Of a stretch of DNA of 64,000 nucleotides, positions 49,512-59,145 are shown in pieces. Positions within the stretch are counted from its first letter, which is position 1. The number at the start of each line of letters is the position of its first letter. The stretch covers positions 124,001 to 188,000 of the forward strand of contig NZ_VFES01000005.1 in the NCBI RefSeq assembly GCF_007858185.1. The letters run 5' to 3'. Origin of the DNA: Pseudomonas grimontii (GTDB lineage Bacteria > Pseudomonadota > Gammaproteobacteria > Pseudomonadales > Pseudomonadaceae). Position numbers and translations under genes: made by a program. The notes beneath the pieces were generated by a model, which searched no databases, was not told the origin of the DNA, and worked only from the letters and a program-made list of their open reading frames with translations.

Positions 49512-51178
49512 CAGGCCTGTCACCCGTCTCCGAGCGCGCCATTGTGCTTGCGCCAATGGGGCGTGACGGCTCGTTGGCGTTGATGATGCTCAAAGAAGCC
49601 GGTTACAGCGGCATCATTGCCAGCAACCTGAAAGGACTGTGCGAGGCGCTTGAGCACGGCGCCGGCTTGTTGATCATTGCGGCCGAAGCCTTGCGCGGCG
49701 AGGACCTGGAGCCTTTGCTGATGCACTTGCATCAACAGCCCGCCTGGTCCGACCTGCCCATCGTGCTGATGACCCATCACGGTGGCAACGAGCAGAACGG
49801 CTCATCCCACCTCAGTGGCTTGCTCGGCAACGTGACCTTCCTGGAGCGACCCTTTCACCCGGTGACCTTGATCAGCCTGGTCAGCGCCGCCCTGCGCGGG
49901 CGGCGCCGGCAATATGACGCGCGTGACCGGCTGGTTGACTTGAGCGAGAGCGAGGCGCGGTTGCAGCGCACCCTCGAAACCCTTGAGCAGCAAGTTGAAG
50001 AGCGCACCGCCCAGTTGCGCAGTAACGAAGAAGCCTTGCGTCAATCCCAGAAGATGGAAGCCGTCGGCCAATTGACGGGGGGTATCGCTCACGACTTCAA
50101 CAACATGCTCACCGGGATTATCGGCAGCCTGGAGCTGCTGCGCAGGCGTATCGCTCGCGGCAGGCTCGACGACCTCGACGGCTTAATCGACCTGGGCGTG
50201 ACCTCGGCCAACCGGGCCGCCGGGCTGACCCACCGCCTGCTCGCGTTTTCCCGGCGCCAGTCGCTGGATTCAAAGCCGGTGCAGATCAATCAACTGGTCA
50301 CCTCCATGGGCGAGCTGTTGCAACGCAGCATCAACGAAAGCATCACCCTGGAGATGCGCCTCACCGATCAACTGTGGACCGCCGAAGCCGACCCCAACCA
50401 ACTGGAAAGCGCCCTGCTCAACCTGGTGATCAACGCGCGCGATGCCATGGCCAGTGGCGGCAAGCTGACCGTCGAGACCACCAATCGCCATCTGGACAGC
50501 GTATTCACCGCCGCCTACGGCACCCTCAGTCCCGGCGATTACGTGGAACTGAGCGTCAGCGACACCGGCTGTGGCATTCCTCAAAGCGTGATGGGCCGCG
50601 TGTTCGACCCCTTCTTCACCACCAAGCCCATCGGCCAGGGCACCGGTCTAGGGTTGTCGATGATCTACGGCTTCGCCCGTCAGTCCCGTGGCCACGTCAC
50701 GATTCACAGCGAAGTGGACAAGGGCACTACTGTGAGCCTGTTCCTGCCGCGCTTTATCGGCGAAGTCGTCACCGGCGCGGCGATAAACCCAGCGCTGCTG
50801 CCGTTCGCCAATGCCGGCGAAACCGTGCTGATCGTCGAGGACGACCCGGCGGTGCGCGTGCTGGTCAGTGCAGTGCTCAAGGAACTGGGATACGCCTTTG
50901 TCGAGGCCGGCGACGCCGATGCAGCCGTGCCGATCATCGAGTCCGACCAGCGTATCGACCTGATGATCAGCGACGTTGGCCTGCCGGGCATGAACGGTCG
51001 GCAACTGGCGGAAATCGGGCGGCAGATTCGGCCGGACCTGAAGGTGTTGTTCATTACCGGATATGCCGAGCATGCAGCCGTACGCGGCGGTTTTCTCGAC
51101 CCAGGGATGCAGCTGATCACCAAGCCGTTTACGTTTGATTTGTTGACGGCGAAGGTCAGGGAGATGATCCAGGCGTGA
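49508..51178 (+). CDS. Hybrid histidine kinase paired with the KaiC-like gene
   Basis: A 556-residue protein. The N-terminal 130 residues look like a degenerate receiver (LLIIAAEAL in place of the phospho-aspartate strand). Then a coiled coil, HisKA with H195 (GGIAHDFNN), HATPase (NLVINARDAM, DTGCGIP, GTGLGLS) and a working receiver with D489 (LMISDVGLPG). GTG start overlaps the KaiC-like stop, so the two are made together. Confidence 0.85.
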   Translation: MTGLSPVSERAIVLAPMGRDGSLALMMLKEAGYSGIIASNLKGLCEALEHGAGLLIIAAEALRGEDLEPLLMHLHQQPAWSDLPIVLMTHHGGNEQNGSSHLSGLLGNVTFLERPFHPVTLISLVSAALRGRRRQYDARDRLVDLSESEARLQRTLETLEQQVEERTAQLRSNEEALRQSQKMEAVGQLTGGIAHDFNNMLTGIIGSLELLRRRIARGRLDDLDGLIDLGVTSANRAAGLTHRLLAFSRRQSLDSKPVQINQLVTSMGELLQRSINESITLEMRLTDQLWTAEADPNQLESALLNLVINARDAMASGGKLTVETTNRHLDSVFTAAYGTLSPGDYVELSVSDTGCGIPQSVMGRVFDPFFTTKPIGQGTGLGLSMIYGFARQSRGHVTIHSEVDKGTTVSLFLPRFIGEVVTGAAINPALLPFANAGETVLIVEDDPAVRVLVSAVLKELGYAFVEAGDADAAVPIIESDQRIDLMISDVGLPGMNGRQLAEIGRQIRPDLKVLFITGYAEHAAVRGGFLDPGMQLITKPFTFDLLTAKVREMIQA

Positions 51179-51318
51179 GCTGATTCGACAAGGTCAATCC
51201 GGACACGATTGGACACGGGGCGAATTGGAATCGCTGAACGCTTTTCGGACATTAAGGTTAGGTATCGGGCGACGAAGTTTAGCCCGGCCCCCCCTAAAAT
51301 GACCTGACGAGCCGTAGG

Positions 51319-54300
51319 ATGATTAATTCTGCCACCGTTTTAAATGCTCCCCGCCCTGCATCCCACACTTCAACTGTCAATCAGCCGCCTGCTGAGACAC
51401 CCAGCGCGCATGGCGCCGACCTCCCCGCCGCATCGTCTGACGCCAGTCGCGCTGCCGGCGACCGCGAGCTGGTGGCGCTGTACGCTCAAGCCTTGCGGCG
51501 TACGACGGGGGTGCCCAGTCATGACCGCGAGATCATGATCGATAACATCCCCGCACACTCGACGTTCGGCCAGTGGTGGGCGCAGTTGGGGCGTGCCATG
51601 CAATCCCAGGATGTGAATGATTGGCTGCTGTCCGTCGGGGTGAATAAGCGCGCGCTGCTCATTTCTCCCGAGCGTGGAGAAATCACCGACAACGTCCAGC
51701 GTTTCCGGGCATCAGGCCCACTCTTGCGCGCTAATGACCAGGCCTGGTCGCAATTGAGTGGACCGATCATCGAAGCAGGAAAGGTCGTCAACGGGCGCGG
51801 CGGCACCTCACTTTTCAAGCCTCCGCTTTCCGAAAACAGCACCAGCGCGCCGCTGGATGTGGTCACGCATTTCTACTATCAGCCCGAATTCCAAACCCCG
51901 GAACACAACCGTGAACACGCTGATGAGCTGGAGCGCTATAACGCATTCTGGCAGCTCCCAACCGCGCAAAAGGCGCCCTTGCAGGCGCTGCGCGGCGAAG
52001 AAGAACTCCTCAGGCAAAAGGCGAGCGTCGGCGATAAAAATACCCGGCTCACTGCTGCGCGGGAGTTCAAGCACATGGCGGCCCTGCTGGAGACCGGCGA
52101 CCTGGACGAACGGCAGATTCACGCCTTGTTGCAAGAGCTTACCTTGCAGGTAGATCCCCACAGCGCTTTTCCAGCCGACAGCCTCAACCACCGGGGCGAG
52201 ACCAGCCTCAAGCAGTACCTGCAGGAAAATGGCCTGGATATTCCCAAGACACGTGCAGAGGTGACTAACCTGGCCGCCGCCCTGCTCAACCCGCCGCCGA
52301 AAAGCGTGCGGTATGGCAACTATGGCGGCGCGCTGGACTGGCCAATACCGCTGGACAGCACCAGCCAGCGGCAACTGCAGGCCGGTATTCGTTTCGGTAA
52401 GTTTGACGGCGTTGAATTGGCCCCCTATGACAACGTGCTGGATTACCTGATGCAAGGCCGGACGCTGGAGCCTTCCGATGGGCAAAACCCACAAAAGGTC
52501 ATCGACCAGTTAGTCCAGTCGGACCGCGCACAGGCACTGGGCAAAGCGATCCAGGCCAGCTTCGACGCAAAGTCGGTCAAAGGCAGCGTCGACGATTGGC
52601 TATTGGCTGCATTGAACGTTGATCTGAACTCGCCGACACAGGATTCAAAAAACCACATCGGGAGATACACGTGGAACGCAGCCCATAACTACGGCAAGAG
52701 CGCATCGGCCATCGTTAGGGCCGTCACCGACTACATGGTCAACAGCGACGAAGCATCGTCGACTGAAAAAGCCAAGCTTCTGGTGTATTTGCGCTTGGCC
52801 AACCGCGCGCCGGAATTGTTGGTCAAGGATATCCCCGACAAGGTGACCTTCGGCTCTCACAGCTGGGTGGCATTCGCCACGGCCGTCAAACGTCTGGAAG
52901 CACAAGCGCCGGGCTCGACCGCCACGATGAGTTACGGTCAGGTGATGCTGCAAGCCTCCATTGCACCGATCTCTGCCCATGACCGCGCCATTGAATACAC
53001 TGGGCAGCAAGAAGCACTCAAGGATTGGGCGGCCGCGAACGGGATGCCCTACCCTCGCACCGAGGCGCAGATGGCAGAGGTGAGCACGGCGTACAACGCG
53101 CGTATCGACGCGCTGAAAACCGCGTCCGAAGCGCTTGGCACGCCGATGCCGGTGGCCAAGGAGATGGCATTGGCCCAGTTGAGACAAGCCTTTCCAGACA
53201 TGGAGCCCGGGCTCCTCGAGAAGCAGTGCATCACCCTGGAACCTGCCGTGGCAGATTTTCCGGGGCCCTACTCGATGCTGGACCTGTATATGGACGGCAG
53301 GAGCGCCAGTGGCGCCCCCACCCCGCATTACGACGCCTTCTATACGGCGCTTTTTCGCACGACATCGGACCGGCCTTCTGCCAGCCGCTTTATCTCCGCG
53401 TCCACCGATGTCGATATTGCCGCAGCCCTCGCGAAGATAAAGCAACTTCCAGACATATCCGCCGAGTTCAAAAAGCGCTTCGGCCCGTACGCTGATGCTG
53501 TTGAAAACGCTATTTCAGTGCAACTCAGACACTTGGTCGCGCAACAACCGATCGAGGTCCGACGAAACCTCGAATACGGCAAAGTCACGATCGCTCGTGA
53601 AGATAAGCTCTCTTATGCCCCCTATAGCCTAAGAGTCAGTACCCGACCTCGGGAAAACAACAACCTGTTGATCAAGACCGAGCGCAACGGGCAGGTTCAC
53701 ACATACGAAGTCGATCTGAAACGGGGGCAAATGGTCGAGCGCACTGACCTGGGGGACTTCAGGCCTGGGAAATTCCCGCTTGATCACACCCATCCCGGCC
53801 GAGAGCTTGTGGAAGTCACGGGCGCCGGCAAGTACTCATCCGGTATGACCGACGCACGATACGGTGGCGACGCCACACCCGATAGCTTCAATAGCGAGAG
53901 GACTGCGTACCTTGCCGATGCGTTCGTCAACCATATCAATATTCGTGAACTTCGGCAGGAAGCCATGGGGCAGACCACCTTCGATACCGAGACGCCGTTT
54001 TACAAGAAAGCGCAGGAATTCATGCTTAACCTGATTCCGCTGCGCTCGGCAATCGTCAACTTGCGCGATGGCAATATAGCCGAGGGCATTCTGGACCTGT
54101 CGCTGGATGTGTTCGGCTTTGTGGTGGGTGCCGGCGCCGCCGCGAAGGGCGCCAAGGCACTGTCGGCCGGGGCCTCGGCTTTCAGCAACGTCATGCATGG
54201 CGGCAAGATTATCGGGCGGGCGGCAATCGGCAGCCTTAATCCCGTGGATGGTATCGGCGACCTGGCCAAAGGGGCTTTGAAACTCGGAAGAAGCGGCTTC

Positions 54301-56031
54301 AAGGCCACCTCCCGGGGCTTCAGGGAGCTGACCCATGCGGCCGGCAACTATGATCTGTTGCACGCCAGCAAGCGCTTCGATGCCTCTTCGATGGGAACCT
54401 TCAAGGTTAAGAACGAAATTCTGGAGGGGCCAGCGGTGCTGCAAAACGGGCAATGGCATCACTACAACTCCATGACGGGGCAGGCCTACGGCCCGGCGCT
54501 TAAAGATTTTGTGCCTTCAGCGCAGCTCGACCCGCAGGCGTTGGGCAATTGGGCCACTGCTTCGACAACGCCTGGAAGTGTTGTCACTGATTGGAAAAAA
54601 ACCGTCAGCGCCCATCGAGACGGGCCTGAGAAAGAAGCCTTTGAACGCGGCTACTTCTCTGGGAACCCTCAAACGATCAAGGGGGTTTCCAAAAATATGA
54701 AAGCGGCAGACGTGATGAAATTGGCCGGCAACAAAAACCTCACGGCCGAGCAGGTCGGGATGCTGGTCAAGAAATACAACGACGTTGCCTACGAATTCGG
54801 CCGCAGTGGCACCGCCAGGTTTATCGACGTGATCCAACCGCGCTTCGGCGAAGTCATCCCCATGCCGCAAGTCGTTTACATTTCTCAAACAGCGCAACTG
54901 TCCGATGGCCAGTGTTCCGCGCTTGCACGGACCATGGCGACCGCGATAGCGGAAGGGAAAGAGCAGGTGCTGATCAAAAACATGTACACCGCCGCGGCCT
55001 TTCCGACGGACCTGGCCTCCAGAGCGTTCGTTGCCAGGTTGAGCAAGCTCCAGAACATACTGACTACCCCGACCACCTTCCGTGCCAGGCAACCCACACG
55101 CCAGGTGTCATTGAAAGGCATGGTCAAGGAGTTGGCCGATTCGGATGTCTCGAAGTCGCTCATGGTCGAATATCCTGGGCACTCCATGGCGGCTGGGGTA
55201 AAAGTCGATGGCACGCGCAAGACCTTTTACTTTTATGACCCCAATCATGGCCTCGCCCAGTTTCCAAGCGCGCAAGACATGGAAAAGGGCCTGGAAAAAC
55301 TGACCCGCGATAAAAAACTGACGCCGCAATATAAAACCCACAGCAGCGACTCCAATACACTGGAGTTCAGGGTGCTTGACCATGACGACGCCTGGCAACA
55401 AACAAACAACGTGTTTAGCCCAGACGTCAAGGCATTGTATGAGGCCCCCATCACCCCAACCGGCACTGGGCCGATTTCTAACGCTGAGTTGATAAAGAGT
55501 TGGGATATTTTGGGTAATATTCCAAAGAATCAAGGCCTGGTCTGTTACGAGGCTTCGATGCGTGTGGGCCAGGCGGAAAAAACCTTTACGCCCAAAATAT
55601 TCGACACTGTGCAAGCCGCCACCCACCGTCAGGGCGGTACAAACTATTCACAGGGCTATCTGGATATCATGGGAATCCAACCAGACGGTATCAAAGCCAC
55701 GTTCAATGCCGCTGACATTACGGAGTCCGGCCTGATTAACTTCAAACATGCCAGCGAGGCTGGATTATTTGGCCACACCGTCTACATCCAGAAAACCATG
55801 CACAACGAGTTGTACCTGTTCAACACCAACAGCCCGGACTTGGACATTGCCATGGCACTGCTGGGCAATGAGCCAGCGGTCAGCGGCGGGATGACCGTCT
55901 ACCGCCTTGACGGCAGCGGTCAAAAAGGCCTCCAGCGTTTTCTTGATGGGATCGACGGAAAAACCGGCTGGCAATTCGCCTACACCCCCGCCAGCACACT
56001 CAAGGCCAATGTGCAGAAGCTGACCCCCTGA
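51319..56031 (+). CDS. Giant toxin/effector-like protein with two cysteine-protease-like domains
   Basis: A 1570-residue single-gene protein. The first 850 residues are mostly helical and unlike anything I can name. About 863-970 holds a segment (PFYKKAQEFMLNLIPLRSA, then DLSLDVFGFVVGAGAAAKGA) like the membrane-insertion or linker part of large Pseudomonas toxins. At 1195-1310 a YopT/C58-like protease pattern appears: C1199 (SDGQCSALAR), H1288 (PGHSMAAG) and D1307 (FYDPNHG). At 1405-1510 a similar order recurs: C1409 (GLVCYEAS), H1486 (FGHTVYIQ) and N1502/N1504 (LFNTNSPD). No signal peptide and no secretion genes nearby. A toxin role is inferred. Confidence 0.6.
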   Translation: MINSATVLNAPRPASHTSTVNQPPAETPSAHGADLPAASSDASRAAGDRELVALYAQALRRTTGVPSHDREIMIDNIPAHSTFGQWWAQLGRAMQSQDVNDWLLSVGVNKRALLISPERGEITDNVQRFRASGPLLRANDQAWSQLSGPIIEAGKVVNGRGGTSLFKPPLSENSTSAPLDVVTHFYYQPEFQTPEHNREHADELERYNAFWQLPTAQKAPLQALRGEEELLRQKASVGDKNTRLTAAREFKHMAALLETGDLDERQIHALLQELTLQVDPHSAFPADSLNHRGETSLKQYLQENGLDIPKTRAEVTNLAAALLNPPPKSVRYGNYGGALDWPIPLDSTSQRQLQAGIRFGKFDGVELAPYDNVLDYLMQGRTLEPSDGQNPQKVIDQLVQSDRAQALGKAIQASFDAKSVKGSVDDWLLAALNVDLNSPTQDSKNHIGRYTWNAAHNYGKSASAIVRAVTDYMVNSDEASSTEKAKLLVYLRLANRAPELLVKDIPDKVTFGSHSWVAFATAVKRLEAQAPGSTATMSYGQVMLQASIAPISAHDRAIEYTGQQEALKDWAAANGMPYPRTEAQMAEVSTAYNARIDALKTASEALGTPMPVAKEMALAQLRQAFPDMEPGLLEKQCITLEPAVADFPGPYSMLDLYMDGRSASGAPTPHYDAFYTALFRTTSDRPSASRFISASTDVDIAAALAKIKQLPDISAEFKKRFGPYADAVENAISVQLRHLVAQQPIEVRRNLEYGKVTIAREDKLSYAPYSLRVSTRPRENNNLLIKTERNGQVHTYEVDLKRGQMVERTDLGDFRPGKFPLDHTHPGRELVEVTGAGKYSSGMTDARYGGDATPDSFNSERTAYLADAFVNHINIRELRQEAMGQTTFDTETPFYKKAQEFMLNLIPLRSAIVNLRDGNIAEGILDLSLDVFGFVVGAGAAAKGAKALSAGASAFSNVMHGGKIIGRAAIGSLNPVDGIGDLAKGALKLGRSGFKATSRGFRELTHAAGNYDLLHASKRFDASSMGTFKVKNEILEGPAVLQNGQWHHYNSMTGQAYGPALKDFVPSAQLDPQALGNWATASTTPGSVVTDWKKTVSAHRDGPEKEAFERGYFSGNPQTIKGVSKNMKAADVMKLAGNKNLTAEQVGMLVKKYNDVAYEFGRSGTARFIDVIQPRFGEVIPMPQVVYISQTAQLSDGQCSALARTMATAIAEGKEQVLIKNMYTAAAFPTDLASRAFVARLSKLQNILTTPTTFRARQPTRQVSLKGMVKELADSDVSKSLMVEYPGHSMAAGVKVDGTRKTFYFYDPNHGLAQFPSAQDMEKGLEKLTRDKKLTPQYKTHSSDSNTLEFRVLDHDDAWQQTNNVFSPDVKALYEAPITPTGTGPISNAELIKSWDILGNIPKNQGLVCYEASMRVGQAEKTFTPKIFDTVQAATHRQGGTNYSQGYLDIMGIQPDGIKATFNAADITESGLINFKHASEAGLFGHTVYIQKTMHNELYLFNTNSPDLDIAMALLGNEPAVSGGMTVYRLDGSGQKGLQRFLDGIDGKTGWQFAYTPASTLKANVQKLTP

Positions 56032-56075
56032 CCCTTTGGAGCCGATGGCGCCGTGTACGTTCGGCGCTGCGGCGC

Positions 56076-56453
56076 TCAGGCGAGCAAGCGCTGGATATGC
56101 TCTTGCAGCGTATCCAGATCAAACGGCTTGGCCAGGATCGGTGCATTGCGCGTGATCGGGCTGTTGCAGTCGAGGATTTCCTGCGGGTAACCGCTGATAA
56201 AGATGACTTTCAATTCCGGCCGTAGCTTGATCGCCGGCTCAGCGATCTGTACGCCGGAAATCCCGCCCGGCAGGCGGTAGTCGGTAACCATCAGGTCCAG
56301 GTGCGGCTTGGTGGCCAGGATTTCGAAGGCCTGCTCCCCATCGATCGCCTTCAACACCCGATAACCCAGGCCCGCCAGGTATTCACCCAGCACAAACATA
56401 ATGGATTCGTCGTCCTCGACGATCAGAACGACGTCTTGTGCATCTTCACTCAT
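56076..56453 (-). CDS. Stand-alone receiver protein
   Basis: A 125-residue receiver with phosphoacceptor D58 (LMVTDYRLPGG) and KPFDLD lysine. ATG at 56453 has AAAGG upstream. Last gene of the minus-strand signalling group that starts at 62643. Confidence 0.82.
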   Translation of the reverse strand: MSEDAQDVVLIVEDDESIMFVLGEYLAGLGYRVLKAIDGEQAFEILATKPHLDLMVTDYRLPGGISGVQIAEPAIKLRPELKVIFISGYPQEILDCNSPITRNAPILAKPFDLDTLQEHIQRLLA

Positions 56454-56531
56454 GGGAAGCCTTTGTCCGGTCAATTGCTGCAATTACGACCATGGGGTCA
56501 CGCAGAGGTTGCGTCGGGGTGACGATTGATT

Positions 56532-57725
56532 TCATGCCGGCTGCTCCAGGGGCAGGCACACCCGAAACAACGCGCCCTCGCCTATCTGGCTCTCGACCTC
56601 GATGGTGCCGCCATGGGCTGCAATGATCTGTTCTGAAATAAACAGACCGAGGCCCAGACCCGCTGATACCTGGCTGGCGGACACGCGCTCGAACTGCTGA
56701 AAAATACGCTTCTGGTTCTCGACACTGATGCCGATCCCATGGTCGCGCACCTCAACCCGGGCCTCGCTATGTTCGCTGTACACGCGCACTTCCACCGGGC
56801 TTTTAGCCCCATAGCGCAAGGCGTTGGTCAGCAGGTTCGTGACCACCTGCTCGATACGGAACTCATCCCAGTTGCCCTCCACGGGCGCCTCGGCAACCAG
56901 TTGCATCGTCGATTCGGCGGCGGCAACCTGCGGTGCGAAATTCTCCACCAGGTTGCGCACCAGTTGCGTCAGGTCAAAGCGCCCCGGGCGTATCGACAGC
57001 TTGCCGGTGCGGATGCGCGATACGTCGAGCATGTCTTCGATCAGGCGGATCAGGCTCTTGATCTGCCGCTCATCGCGGTCGACCATGGCGTGCATCTTGT
57101 CCAGGGTGAACGCGGCGGCGTTATCGCGGGCCAAGTGCATCTTGCGCAGCTGGGTTTCCAGGATCAGGCCGTTGAGCGGCGTGCGCACTTCATGGGCAAC
57201 GATCGACATGAAGTCATCACGCATGCGCACCGCCTGCTCCAGTTCGGCCTGGGTGGCCTGCAGGCGGGCGAGCAACAGTTCCTGCTCGCGACGGCTGCGC
57301 TCCAGTGCCTCCACCTGCTGCTTCATCGCCTTGCTCTGGCGGTACAGGTCGACGAACACATTGACCTTGCTCTTGACCGCGTGGATGTCCAGCGGTTTGT
57401 GCAGGAAGTCCACGGCGCCGCTTTCGTAGCCCTTGAAGGCGTAATTGAGTTCACGGCCGGCGGCACTGACGAACACAATCGGGATGTTCTTGGTTTTTTC
57501 GGTGCCGCGCATCAGTTCGGCCAGCTCGAACCCGTTCATGCCGGGCATCTGCACGTCGAGAATCGCCATGGCGAACTCGTGCTCCAGCAACAGGGACAAG
57601 GCCTCGTCGGCGCTCAGTGCCTTGAAGACCTGGCGATCCTCGCGCTTGATCAGTGCCTCGAGGGCCAGCAGGTTTTCCGGCAGATCGTCGACGATCAGCA
57701 GTTTGGCCTGGACAGTACTTAACAT
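56532..57725 (-). CDS. Receiver-first histidine kinase
   Basis: A 397-residue soluble protein: N-terminal receiver with D57 (AILDVQMPG), coiled coil, HisKA with H178 (IVAHEVRTPLNG), HATPase (NLLTNALRYG, DHGIGI, GLGLGLFI). Receives phosphate at its N end and may pass it on. Its ATG overlaps the stop of the CheB-like gene by a few bases. Confidence 0.85.
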   Translation of the reverse strand: MLSTVQAKLLIVDDLPENLLALEALIKREDRQVFKALSADEALSLLLEHEFAMAILDVQMPGMNGFELAELMRGTEKTKNIPIVFVSAAGRELNYAFKGYESGAVDFLHKPLDIHAVKSKVNVFVDLYRQSKAMKQQVEALERSRREQELLLARLQATQAELEQAVRMRDDFMSIVAHEVRTPLNGLILETQLRKMHLARDNAAAFTLDKMHAMVDRDERQIKSLIRLIEDMLDVSRIRTGKLSIRPGRFDLTQLVRNLVENFAPQVAAAESTMQLVAEAPVEGNWDEFRIEQVVTNLLTNALRYGAKSPVEVRVYSEHSEARVEVRDHGIGISVENQKRIFQQFERVSASQVSAGLGLGLFISEQIIAAHGGTIEVESQIGEGALFRVCLPLEQPA

Positions 57726-58314
57726 GGGGAGGATTCCAGGGAAGCCAGCAATGCGGCAATGCGGCTCAAGGTCAGAATATGGTCAGGTGCGTGCAGGGCC
57801 AGGGCCGCGCGCGGCATCACGGCAATCCGCGCTTCGCTGGGGTCCTGTACCACCGTGGTGCCGCCCGATTGCTTGATATGGGCCAGCCCGTGGGCGCCGT
57901 CGTGGTTGGCGCCCGTGAGCAAAATGGCCAGCAGGCCCTTGCCATAGGCATCGGCGGCCGAGGCGAACAGGTAATCGATAGCCGGCCGGGAATGGTGTAC
58001 GCGGTCTTCCTGGCTCAGGGACAGGCTGCGGTCATGCTCTACCGACAGGTGATAGCCGGGACCGGCGAAATACAACGTGCCCGCCTGGATCACTTCCTTG
58101 TCCTGCCCTTCCCGTACCGGAATCGGCAGGCGCCGCGCAAAGACTTCCGCCAGTTGGCTACGGCGCTCATCCGGCAGGTGCAATACGGCAATGATCGGCA
58201 GGGCGAAGGTGTCGGGCAGCTCGCTGAAAATACTCAGCAACGCCTCGACGCCGCCGGCGGAGGCGCCGACGACGATGGCTTCAATCCCGCGAATCGGGTT
58301 GGCTGCGACGTCGC

Positions 58315-58318
<4 letters not shown>
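57719..58318 (-). CDS. CheB-type methylesterase without receiver
   Basis: A 199-residue CheB catalytic domain: serine in GASAGGVEAL, histidine in VLHLPDE, aspartate in GANHDGAHG. The normal N-terminal receiver is absent. ATG at 58318 overlaps the CheR-like stop (ATGA). With CheR it would set the methylation state of a partner protein. Confidence 0.85.

Positions 58319-59145
<827 letters not shown>

Noticed and set aside
51179..51318. An HrpL-type box before the giant effector-like gene
   Set aside because: A GGAATC occurs, but no CCAC element follows at the required distance.
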